Shown here: positions 55,749 through 63,463 of the stretch, piece by piece
How positions within the stretch are numbered: the stretch's first letter is position 1
Layout of the letters: the number at the start of each line of letters is the position of its first letter
From: an uncultured Clostridia bacterium
GTDB taxonomy: Bacteria > Bacillota > Clostridia > Christensenellales > Aristaeellaceae
Assembly: GCA_947624355.1 (NCBI GenBank)
Contig: CANQKI010000001.1
Coordinates: 1 to 64,000, forward strand
DNA length: 64,000 nucleotides
Reading direction: 5' to 3'
The notes under the pieces: generated by a model
What the model was told of the DNA's origin: nothing
Databases searched by the model: none
The model's input: the letters and a program-made list of their open reading frames with translations, nothing else
Program-made: the position numbers and the translations under genes

Positions 55749-56705
55749 TTGCACGGAAAAATCATGCTGCTGCCGGGCACGGAAGCCGGAAAAAAGCTCT
55801 GCGCCATCGCCGAAAAACTATTGACCGAAATTTTCGGTTCCTTTCATCACAGCCTGAGCCTGATGCGGGAAAAAATCGGCGAAAAGTCCATGGCCGCATA
55901 TGGAAGTCCTCTGACAGAAGAAACGGTGGATGCCTGCCTTGAATGCCAGGCCATCTATTTGGGCGACGGCGCGTGTAAAGGAGCCGATGAATTATTCGAC
56001 GCGCTTGAAATGCCTGTGCGGATCCGTTCCTATTGTATTCCGGATTCGCTGTGCGGGCGGCATGAATCTCCTGTGAATTTATGGGTAGCCAGAGCGCTGG
56101 CCCTGGATGCCGAAACGACTTCCGCAGCTTTCCGGAGTGCGTTTGCATTCGCGCGGGAAGAAAACGCCCCGCTTCACATGATTTTGCCCACTGGCAGCGC
56201 TTCCAAAGCGCTTTGGGAAGAGCAAATGAAGATTTGCCAAGCGAGTTTTTCATCTGTTCAGGCAGATACTTTTGAAGCGGACAAAACCGTCGCCCAGCTG
56301 ATCACCATGCCTGAATCGCTTGGGATGCTGCTTTGTCCGCCCTATGTGGGTGGTATTCTTCTTTCCGCCGCTGACGCCCTCTGCCCACACCCCGGATTGA
56401 TCTATGACCACGCGCGCACCGAAAACATTGCTTTGTATGCGTCCCATATTGTCACAGACGATCCGTATGAAATGATTCTCAATCCTGTTTCCGCAGCGCG
56501 TGCCGTGGCGCATCTGCTGCGTGTTTCCCTGCGTTTGCGTCAGGAAGCGGACTGCCTCGACGCTGCCGTCAATAATGTGCTGTTCACTGGCTGGCGCGGC
56601 GACGAAATCGACGTTTTCCGGGAAGATCCCGATCAACTGGTGGAGCGCATATGCGAACAGATTGCCGTGGCAGGCGAGCTGGTCACCAAAGGAGGATTTT
56701 CGTAA
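55749..56705 (+). CDS. Isopropylmalate/isocitrate dehydrogenase-like protein with lost active site
   Basis: 318 residues from TTG 55749 (AAAGGACGG eight bases upstream); ATG 55764 would also work. By eye it follows the LeuB/Icd layout: IMLLPGTEAGKK for the N-terminal loop, AAYGSPLTEETVDACLECQAIYLG, MPVRIRSY at the substrate-arginine segment, DKTVAQLITMPE (D178), PPYVGGILLSAAD and HIVTDDPYEMILNP. Relative to LeuB, the metal aspartates of GDILSD are G202 and S206, and the catalytic Lys is gone. So the fold is probably kept and the dehydrogenase activity lost. Function unknown; it precedes a phosphatase-superfamily gene with a one-base overlap. Confidence 0.68.
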   Translation: MHGKIMLLPGTEAGKKLCAIAEKLLTEIFGSFHHSLSLMREKIGEKSMAAYGSPLTEETVDACLECQAIYLGDGACKGADELFDALEMPVRIRSYCIPDSLCGRHESPVNLWVARALALDAETTSAAFRSAFAFAREENAPLHMILPTGSASKALWEEQMKICQASFSSVQADTFEADKTVAQLITMPESLGMLLCPPYVGGILLSAADALCPHPGLIYDHARTENIALYASHIVTDDPYEMILNPVSAARAVAHLLRVSLRLRQEADCLDAAVNNVLFTGWRGDEIDVFREDPDQLVERICEQIAVAGELVTKGGFS

Positions 56706-57802
56706 TGCGTTACGTGAAACCCGATTACCGGAACTGCGGCCTGAATGTCATTTCATCCATTGCAGAATACTTCGGTCTGCCGCTTGGACATCCTTCCCTG
56801 CCCTTGCTGGATAAATACCTTGCGAACAAAAATTATCAAAATGTTATTCTGATGCTCTTTGACGGCATGGGAATGGATCTTTTGGCCCATGCGCTTCCGG
56901 AAGATTCTTTTCTGCGGCGCCATGTCGCTTCGTCCATTTCTGCGGTATATCCTTCCACCACGACCTGCGCCACAACCGCCATCGAATGCGGATTAAGCCC
57001 GCGGGAGCATGCGTGGCTTGGCTGGACGCTGTATTTTCCTCAAATTCAAAAGCCTGTGGATATCTTCATCAATCTCTCCGATGGAGAGCCTGCCGCCGAT
57101 TACCATGTCGCCAATCGTTTTATTCCACGCGATTTTATTTTTCACCGTATCACGGAAGCGGGTCGTGCCGAGGCGTGCAGCGTTTCGCCCTTTGGCGACG
57201 TCCGTGTGGAATCCCTGGATGATCTTTTCAGCACGACCCTTAACCTTGCTCAGGATGAAAAGCGCCGATATATCTATACCTATTGGGGCAATCCTGATCA
57301 TACCATGCACGCAAAAGGCTGCTATCATGAAAATGTTCTGGAAACAGTACAAGATATCAATGACAGATTGGAACGCTTTTACGCCCAGCTCCCGCCCGAT
57401 ACCCTGCTGCTGCTCACAGCAGATCACGGCCTCATCGACGGCGATTTCAAATATCTGGAAGATACGCCTGAGCTTTACCAAATGCTGCTCCATGATGCAA
57501 CCATTGAAACCCGCGCCGTATCCTTCCACGTAAAACCCGAATACAAAGCCGCGTTTCCGGCTGCATTTGAAAAGGTGTTCGGCGGCCATTTCCTGCTGAT
57601 GACCCGGGATGAATTTATCCGGGATTATCTGGGCGACGGGGAAATCCGCCCCCAGGTTTATGATTTTGTCGGCGACTACATGGCCCTTGCCATTGATGCT
57701 GTCTGTATCGGCAACCATCGGAGCGAACATGAATTAAAGGGCGTCCACGCGGGGCTGACGCCTCAGGAAATGCTGGTACCCCTGATGATTGCGGAGAAAT
57801 AA
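56705..57802 (+). CDS. Alkaline-phosphatase superfamily phosphodiesterase/phosphatase
   Basis: 365 residues. Type I phosphodiesterase/nucleotide pyrophosphatase fold: metal Asp in LMLFDGMGMD, nucleophile Thr in YPSTTTCATTAI, GNPDHTMHAKG (metal Asp/His), TADHGLID (metal Asp/His) and GVHAGLTPQEM (last His). No signal peptide, so cytosolic, unlike most nucleotide pyrophosphatases. ATG 56705 shares a base with the TAA of the preceding gene and has AAAGGAGG upstream. Confidence 0.85.
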   Translation: MRYVKPDYRNCGLNVISSIAEYFGLPLGHPSLPLLDKYLANKNYQNVILMLFDGMGMDLLAHALPEDSFLRRHVASSISAVYPSTTTCATTAIECGLSPREHAWLGWTLYFPQIQKPVDIFINLSDGEPAADYHVANRFIPRDFIFHRITEAGRAEACSVSPFGDVRVESLDDLFSTTLNLAQDEKRRYIYTYWGNPDHTMHAKGCYHENVLETVQDINDRLERFYAQLPPDTLLLLTADHGLIDGDFKYLEDTPELYQMLLHDATIETRAVSFHVKPEYKAAFPAAFEKVFGGHFLLMTRDEFIRDYLGDGEIRPQVYDFVGDYMALAIDAVCIGNHRSEHELKGVHAGLTPQEMLVPLMIAEK

Positions 57803-57809
57803 AGTATGC

Positions 57810-57844
57810 CCCCGTCAGGCATCAGCCCGACGGGGAAATTTTTT
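57810..57844 (+). terminator. Terminator after the phosphatase-superfamily gene
   Basis: CCCCGTC/GACGGGG (57810-57816 with 57829-57835), extended inside by GGC/GCC, then AAATTTTTT. It sits between convergent genes; the T-run overlaps the spoIIE stop. Confidence 0.85.
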
Positions 57845-60203
57845 ATGCGATTTCTTCCTGACGCCTGCGTTCCGGATACCGTTGCTGCACACGGACACAG
57901 AGCACTGTCATGTCATCTGACGGCAGGCCGTCCTGCTGAATGAGTGCTTCCTGCAAAAGCGCATCGGCAATGTGCTGCGGCGTATCATCGAAATTGCGGC
58001 GAATCACAGAAAGAATCTGTTCCTCCGTGGAAAAAGCATCCGTAATGCCGTCGCTCATAAGAAGCAGCACATCATTCTCCCCCATCTGAAACGTGTGTTC
58101 CATGGGCACCACATGTTCAATAATACCAAGGGGAAGCGCCTCCCCTTCAATCACCCTGATTTTCTGTCCCTGCACTAAGATGGAAGCGCAGGCCCCCAGT
58201 TTGTTAAGCGCCGCTTGTCCTGTCCACAAATCGATAATGCAAATGTCTACCGTTGCGAACTGTTCACCGCCTGTGGCCGAAAGCATTGATCCGTTTACCG
58301 CCGTCATGGCTTGGCCGCGGGTATATCCTGCCTCCATACAAAGTGAAAGCAGCTCCAGCGTTTTTTTGCTTTCTTCCCTGGCTTCGGCTCCGTGGCCCAT
58401 GCCGTCACTGAGCGCAATCAGCGCCCGTCCCCCTGTCAGCTGCCGAACAAGCACTGCGTCCCCGTTGTCTGGACGTCTGCCCATCTGTGCTTTCCGCTCG
58501 GGCGTAACGGCACAGGCGGTTGACATGCCGGTCGTAATATACAGAACCGGTTCCGCTTCCAGCAAAACATAACCGGCACGTTGCTCCGTGACCTGCATCC
58601 GAACGCCGAGGCGCATCCCGATATGGCGAGCAAGCGTATCTTTTTCGGGCAAATGAACGGCCATTCCCTCATAGGCAAGACAAACGGTTAAGCGCCCGTC
58701 CACCTTCTTGACAAAGGATACATGTCCAGGAAAATGAAGGCCCTGCAGCGCTTCCTCCGCCTGATTGATCCATTCCTGTTCATCGTAGGTATCAGCCATT
58801 CCTTCCAGGCTGATCTGCTGGGCTGCCTGAGAAAGCGCTGTCAAGTGCGTTTGCAGCATGGCGCGTTCATAATCGGCACACAAAACGCGCTTGCTGCGTT
58901 CCTGCCTGGCATTATCCAGCTGATACAGGATCCCGGGAATTCTGGAAATCCGCGGACAAAAATCAAAGTGACTGTTAATCAGGCGATAGGTGTCCTCCTC
59001 ATTGTCGGGCCTTTGGGACAGCGCCTGCATGGCGGCTTTTGTCTGATCATAACGATCCCGCCAGCAAATGGGCAGCCTGTCACAGTCCTGACACAGCCGT
59101 TCCGTTATGGTTTCACTTTCTTCGTCGCAACCTGCAGAGGCAGCCCGCGCCTTCGGCAGGGCATCCGCCATCTGGTCAATCGCCTGCACCCATTGCTGCA
59201 TTCTCAAACGAAGATAAGCGTTTTCCTTGGGTTTTCCCCAATGTATTTTTTTCGCAAGTTTATTGATCCGACGTAAGAATTTGGATGGAAGCAATGAAAA
59301 AATCAACGCTCCCAAAAACGCGGCCGCAAGAAGCAAAGGATAAATTCCGTATACAGTCAGAAACATGGCAGCGCACTGAAACGCCAGAAAGAGCAGACCG
59401 GTCAGCAGCCTGTTTTTCCCTTGCAGAAGGCCGCTTGCCGGGGCGCCAATCGTCAGCAAAACCAGCGGAAGGCCTCCCTGCCCGCCCATCATCAATGCCA
59501 TGGCGCAGGACAATCCCACACAGATTCCCGGCATGCACCCCAGCATCCACCCGACTGTCAATGTAATCGTTTGCGCCGCTATCATGCCAAAATTCAGTTT
59601 GACGACAGTCAGTTTCGCAGCGCCGGACAGCATCAGCAGACACGGCAAAGCAAGACACAGCACATCGTCCGATCCCAATTCGCTTTTCCGGTCTTTGACA
59701 AGCCCTGCCGCTCTTAGCAAAGCAGGCATGGAAACAATCCCTAACAGGATGCCCATCCCAGACAGCAAGGCCGTTTGTACCGTTTCCGCTTCCAGAATTC
59801 CGGGCAGGGCCCGCAGAAGCAGCAGCAACGCAACAAATATGAACATGGGTACTTTTTTATGACGAAGCATAGGCAGCATTCCCCTGCAAAGGCAGCAGGC
59901 AAGCAGCTGTGCCAAATCCGGCTCAATCCCCCACGCGCATCGGAAAAGTGTGCCAAGGCAGATTCCCAGCATTGCAGCGCCCGTTTTACCGTTCATACTT
60001 ATCAGCGCTGCCAGGCAGCATACCGCATACGGCGAAGGCACAAAGAAACAATCGGCAATGCTCAGCAGAAAAAAGGCCCCGGCCATGGGCAGCTGTTTCA
60101 TTGCCCTTTTCATGGCCTGGCCCGTCAACGGCCGTATTCTGCGTAAGGTGCCTCTCAGCGTACGACGCCGTTTTGCCTGCGTGAAGGTTTGTGCGCCCTG
60201 CAT
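57843..60203 (-). CDS. spoIIE: Stage II sporulation protein E (SpoIIE) phosphatase
   Basis: 786 residues. Membrane PP2C-type phosphatase that dephosphorylates SpoIIAA and so activates SigF in the forespore. About ten helices in residues 40-310, a central regulatory region with a CxxC-rich stretch (CQDCDRLPICW), and the PP2C domain from about 560: ALSDGMGHGAEA, MLSATGGEQFATVD and MSDGITDAF. ATG 60203 is chosen because GGAGG lies seven bases before it; ATG 60209 is too close. Preceded by a Spo0A-type promoter. Confidence 0.96.
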   Translation of the reverse strand: MQGAQTFTQAKRRRTLRGTLRRIRPLTGQAMKRAMKQLPMAGAFFLLSIADCFFVPSPYAVCCLAALISMNGKTGAAMLGICLGTLFRCAWGIEPDLAQLLACCLCRGMLPMLRHKKVPMFIFVALLLLLRALPGILEAETVQTALLSGMGILLGIVSMPALLRAAGLVKDRKSELGSDDVLCLALPCLLMLSGAAKLTVVKLNFGMIAAQTITLTVGWMLGCMPGICVGLSCAMALMMGGQGGLPLVLLTIGAPASGLLQGKNRLLTGLLFLAFQCAAMFLTVYGIYPLLLAAAFLGALIFSLLPSKFLRRINKLAKKIHWGKPKENAYLRLRMQQWVQAIDQMADALPKARAASAGCDEESETITERLCQDCDRLPICWRDRYDQTKAAMQALSQRPDNEEDTYRLINSHFDFCPRISRIPGILYQLDNARQERSKRVLCADYERAMLQTHLTALSQAAQQISLEGMADTYDEQEWINQAEEALQGLHFPGHVSFVKKVDGRLTVCLAYEGMAVHLPEKDTLARHIGMRLGVRMQVTEQRAGYVLLEAEPVLYITTGMSTACAVTPERKAQMGRRPDNGDAVLVRQLTGGRALIALSDGMGHGAEAREESKKTLELLSLCMEAGYTRGQAMTAVNGSMLSATGGEQFATVDICIIDLWTGQAALNKLGACASILVQGQKIRVIEGEALPLGIIEHVVPMEHTFQMGENDVLLLMSDGITDAFSTEEQILSVIRRNFDDTPQHIADALLQEALIQQDGLPSDDMTVLCVRVQQRYPERRRQEEIA

Positions 60204-60217
60204 CCGCATCCCTCCAT

Positions 60218-60236
60218 CCGGTTCAGCCGGAACCGG
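60218..60236 (-). repeat. Hairpin directly upstream of the spoIIE ribosome binding site
   Basis: CCGGTTC, 5-base loop, GAACCGG: a perfect 7-pair stem in the mRNA leader, adjoining the GGAGG. Confidence 0.6.
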
Positions 60237-60284
60237 ACCGTTTTCATTTCCATCGGTGTATGCACATTCGCATCCGATTGCATG

Positions 60285-60319
60285 ATTATATACCGTATTT
60301 GTACAAGACATCTGTCGAA
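60285..60319 (-). promoter_or_regulatory. Spo0A-type promoter of spoIIE
   Basis: Minus strand: TTCGACA (60319-60313), the reverse complement of the Spo0A box consensus TGTCGAA, then 22 bases, then TATAAT (60290-60285). In Bacillus, Spo0A-dependent SigA promoters (spoIIE, spoIIG) also have a box over a displaced -35. Puts the box at about -35 to -41. Confidence 0.65.
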
Positions 60320-60347
60320 TCAGTGTGCAGAATTTATCAATGAATAT

Positions 60348-60380
60348 CGAAAAACCGGACGGGAAGAATTCCCGCCCGGT
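60348..60380 (-). terminator. Terminator after the triple-SH3 gene
   Basis: Stem 60354-60364 with 60370-60380 (ACCGG-A-CGGGA and TCCCG-C-CCGGT, one mismatch) and a 5-base loop; on the minus strand it is followed by TTTTTCG. Confidence 0.85.
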
Positions 60381-60415
60381 CTTCGTTCATTTGATGGAAT
60401 GTTCTTGCAATCGGA

Positions 60416-61120
60416 TTACTTCTTGACCAGGAAGTAAGTGCTTACGTACCCCTTCGCACCGTCATCCAGCTGCACCAGGCACCAATTCACACCCTTTTCC
60501 AGCACGGTCACTTCGGTACCGACAGGCAGCTGCCGAAGAACCTTGGTTTTCATACCGGGATAAAGGCGGAAATTGACAATGGAACCGCCGTTGATGTTTT
60601 TAAGCACAGCTTTATAAGGGGTATCCAGCTTGGTGGTGTAGGAAGGCGCCTTGGAAGCGAAGAGGTACTGGCTCGCCATGTAGCCCTCATTTTCCCCGAC
60701 CTTAACCTGATACCAGCCGGTGCCCTTTTTCACCACCTGAACCGCCGTATCAATGGGATAGGAAGTGATAATGTCAAAGGACGTACCGGGGCCTTTGCGC
60801 AGATTCAGGCCGATGCCCGTATTGGTACGCACGTAAAGAGTGGTGCCGCCACCATTGGCGTTGAGGAACTTGGTCATCATGTAGCCGGTTTTGCCCGCCA
60901 CTTTCACCTTGCACCAGGTATCGCCTTTTTCAAGGATCTCAACCCAAGTGCCCGTCCAGTACTGACCCAGCACTTTGGCGTTCAGGTTGGGCTGTTCGCG
61001 CAGATTCAGCCCGCCGCCCTTGACCGTGGCGTATTCGCTCGCCATTGCCAGGGCAGGAACCAGCATTAGCGCAAGTGCCGCCAGGAGGGAAAGGAGCCGT
61101 TTCATCATTGGGGTTTTCAT
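60416..61120 (-). CDS. Secreted protein with three SH3 domains
   Basis: 234 residues. Signal peptide about 1-28 (ends AMASE). Bacterial SH3 domains at about 31-87 (GGGLNLREQPN), 95-154 (GIGLNLRKGPG) and 172-231 (IVNFRLYPGM), no catalytic domain. Such modules usually bind cell wall peptides. Close resemblance in style to the SH3 tail of the SpoIID protein at 18078. Start ATG 61120 follows AAAGGAGGAA. The 224 bases up to the holin-like gene show no clear gene or promoter. Confidence 0.88.
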   Translation of the reverse strand: MKTPMMKRLLSLLAALALMLVPALAMASEYATVKGGGLNLREQPNLNAKVLGQYWTGTWVEILEKGDTWCKVKVAGKTGYMMTKFLNANGGGTTLYVRTNTGIGLNLRKGPGTSFDIITSYPIDTAVQVVKKGTGWYQVKVGENEGYMASQYLFASKAPSYTTKLDTPYKAVLKNINGGSIVNFRLYPGMKTKVLRQLPVGTEVTVLEKGVNWCLVQLDDGAKGYVSTYFLVKK

Positions 61121-61344
61121 GGGGATTCCTCCTTTGAAATATGTGTTCCGGCCGTTGCCGTACACTGATGAAACGACATAATTCTCCAAATCATTCCTGA
61201 TTTAATTTCCAATATTTGGATAGGAAATGACTGTTTGCACGATTTTTCCAGCCGGTTTCATCCTGTCAGCGTCTTAAGGCGTTATTTTCCTGATTTTTGC
61301 AGAATAAAGAACATGATTCAAATCCCAGAATATACCAATTGGCA

Positions 61345-61755
61345 TTATGCATCGTTTTGCATCCGCTGCAGTGCTTTTTTCATAAAGGCCGGAATGGGCA
61401 CACCCAGGATCGCCGCATTTTTCAGTAAACTAATCCCCTCGCTGCACGTATAAAAGCCGATGGCAGCCGCCTGCAGCATGTTTTCTTTTCCCGCGATCTG
61501 GTCCAGTAATCGGCAGAGCACAATAATCAGCAGCATCATCATTTTCTTCGTAAATCCAAGCAGGCCTGCGCTGAAAGAAAGACGTCCGCTCTCCTCTTTT
61601 CTGCTCTTTCCCAATACGCCCATCAGCAGCCCGAGCGCATAATCCGATATCATCAACACAAACAGCGTGCTGAGGCTGGAGCCTGTCAGTGCTCCTGCTG
61701 CCGCGCCCGTCAGCCGGGCAGCCACATCCCATGTATTCTGAAAAAATTCCAGCAC
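61345..61755 (-). CDS. Holin-like membrane protein (TcdE/Cph1 family)
   Basis: 136 residues. Two or three hydrophobic helices (about 24-46, 69-90) and the family end region GFYTCSEGISLLKNAAILGVPIP. Phage-type holins of this family release endolysins or toxins. GTG 61755 has GGGAGG upstream and is preferred over a TTG at 61785. No endolysin or other phage gene is near, so it may be a domesticated holin tied to lysis, spore or protein release. Its promoter is not obvious. Confidence 0.8.
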   Translation of the reverse strand: MLEFFQNTWDVAARLTGAAAGALTGSSLSTLFVLMISDYALGLLMGVLGKSRKEESGRLSFSAGLLGFTKKMMMLLIIVLCRLLDQIAGKENMLQAAAIGFYTCSEGISLLKNAAILGVPIPAFMKKALQRMQNDA

Positions 61756-61800
61756 CGTACCTCCCTCCCCCTTCAACTTATGCAAAAGGCAGTTGCTTTA

Positions 61801-61841
61801 GGCAAATTTTTCTTGCCATATACGGCAAATTCATATATAAT
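61801..61841 (+). promoter_or_regulatory. Promoter and candidate operator of the UMF1 transporter
   Basis: TTGCCA (61813-61818), 17-base spacer, TATAAT (61836-61841). Around it GGCAAATT occurs twice (61801 and 61825), and TTGCC/GGCAA make overlapping inverted repeats on both sides of the -35, a plausible repressor site. Confidence 0.7.
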
Positions 61842-61877
61842 GGAAGCAGCTGAAAAATGAACAAGGAGGAATTCCGT

Positions 61878-63413
61878 ATGCGGGCAGCAAAGCAGGAGAA
61901 GAAGCGCCTCTTTTCCAAAAAAGAGTGGAGCTGGATCATGTACGACTGGGCCAATTCCGTCTATGCCACCAACATCATGGCCGCCATCTTCCCTACCATT
62001 TTCGTATCCGTCGCCGGCGCGGCGGGCGATATCTGGTGGGGATACGCCACATCCATTGCTACCTTCCTGGTCGCCATCCTGGCGCCGCTTCTGGGGGCCG
62101 TGGCTGATTACAAAGGCATGAAAAAGAAGCTGTTCACGGCATTCATGCTGGCTGGCGTTGTCTTCACGGCTCTCATCGCTGCCACAAACAACTGGAAAAT
62201 CATGCTGATCGGCTATATTGTAAGCCGTATTGGCTTTGCCGGTTCCAACCTGTTTTACGATTCCTTCCTGACAGACGTTACCGATAACGACCGGATGGAC
62301 AAGGTTTCCTCCTGGGGCTACGCCATGGGCTACATTGGCGGCAGCACGATTCCTTTCGTGCTCTCCATCGTGATGCTGTTGGTGCTCGGTTACGGCAGCC
62401 CTGTTGCGCAAAAGTTCTCTATTCTGATTACCAGCGTGTGGTGGCTGATTTTCACCGTTCCTTTCCTCAAGAATGTAGAGCAGACCCATTACATCGAGCG
62501 TTCTGCCGACCATACTGCCGCCGAAACCTTCCGCCATATCTGGCAAACGGCCAAGGATATTTTCCGGCAGAAGGGCCTGTTCCTCTTTGTGGTAGCTTAC
62601 TTTTTCTACATTGACGGTGTCGGTACCATCATCAGCATTTCCACCGCTTACGGCACGGTGCTGGGCCTGGGAACGGTGGGCATGATTCTGGCGCTGCTGG
62701 TCACGCAGATTGTGGCCATGCCCTGCTCTATCGTTTTTCCCAAGATTGCCGAAAAGCTGACAGCCCGCAGGGCGCTCATGAGCGCCATTCTGGTATATGT
62801 GCTTATTTGCGTCGTCGGGTTCTACATGGGCTTCTCCCTGGAGCCCCACCAGGAAGCTTATGAAACGGCACTGCAGACCGAGTTCACCGACGTAACCGCC
62901 GCAATCACATCCGATGGGGATCCGGAAGGCCTTGACGATCTCATTGCGGATTGCAAAACCGCTTTCCGGGAGAAAAATGCCGCCGAACTGCTGGCTTCCT
63001 ACCGGACAGAAGCAACTGATCCTGCTCAATTGCAGGTGCTGGATGCAGCCGATGCGTTCCTGGCAAAGAACAGCAGCTTGGCTGATGCCTTCAATCACGC
63101 CGTTTCCCGTTCCTCCATTCTGTTCTGGGCCATGGCCGTGCTGGTAGGCACCGTGCAGGGCGGCATCCAGGCCGTTTCCCGCTCTTACTTTGGAAAGCTG
63201 ATTCCCAAGGAACGCAGCAACGAATTCTTTGGATTCTTTGATATTTTCGGAAAATTCGCCTCCGTGCTGGGCCCCTTCCTCTATTCCCTCATCGGCGGCT
63301 GGACGGGCAGAAGCAGCTATGGCGTGCTCTGCCTGATGGCGCTGTTCCTGGTTGGGTTCTTCATCCTGGGCGGCAGCAAAAAGGAATTGGACGCCCTGGA
63401 AAGCGGCAAATAA
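61878..63413 (+). CDS. UMF1-type MFS transporter
   Basis: 511 residues. UMF1/Atg22-like major facilitator: YDWANSVYATNIMAAIFP near the N-terminus, GAVADYKGMKKK, SNLFYDSFLTDVTDNDRM, and QGGIQAVSRSYFGKLIPKER in the second half. An unusual soluble segment of roughly 85-95 residues (from about 328 to 415, acidic, helical) separates two late helices. Substrate unknown. ATG 61878 after AAGGAGG; a first ATG at 61857 lies before that site. Confidence 0.9.
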   Translation: MRAAKQEKKRLFSKKEWSWIMYDWANSVYATNIMAAIFPTIFVSVAGAAGDIWWGYATSIATFLVAILAPLLGAVADYKGMKKKLFTAFMLAGVVFTALIAATNNWKIMLIGYIVSRIGFAGSNLFYDSFLTDVTDNDRMDKVSSWGYAMGYIGGSTIPFVLSIVMLLVLGYGSPVAQKFSILITSVWWLIFTVPFLKNVEQTHYIERSADHTAAETFRHIWQTAKDIFRQKGLFLFVVAYFFYIDGVGTIISISTAYGTVLGLGTVGMILALLVTQIVAMPCSIVFPKIAEKLTARRALMSAILVYVLICVVGFYMGFSLEPHQEAYETALQTEFTDVTAAITSDGDPEGLDDLIADCKTAFREKNAAELLASYRTEATDPAQLQVLDAADAFLAKNSSLADAFNHAVSRSSILFWAMAVLVGTVQGGIQAVSRSYFGKLIPKERSNEFFGFFDIFGKFASVLGPFLYSLIGGWTGRSSYGVLCLMALFLVGFFILGGSKKELDALESGK

Positions 63414-63430
63414 ATTCGAATGAAAAGAAT

Positions 63431-63463
63431 CGGCAGGAGCTCAAATGCTCCTGCCGTTTTTAT
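63431..63463 (+). terminator. Terminator between the transporter and the sigma gene
   Basis: CGGCAGGAGC, loop TCAAAT, GCTCCTGCCG, then TTTTTATTC: ten perfect pairs. On the minus strand the tail ATTCTTTTC is less T-rich, so it mainly serves the transporter, and it lies next to the sigma gene stop. Confidence 0.9.

Noticed and set aside
61345-61755. Prophage remnant around the holin-like gene
   Set aside because: No integrase, capsid, tail, portal or endolysin gene, and no att-like repeats in the surrounding 5 kb.
61773-63098. A 441-codon minus-strand frame over the UMF1 transporter
   Set aside because: Antisense shadow; the plus strand has a promoter, ribosome site and transporter motifs.
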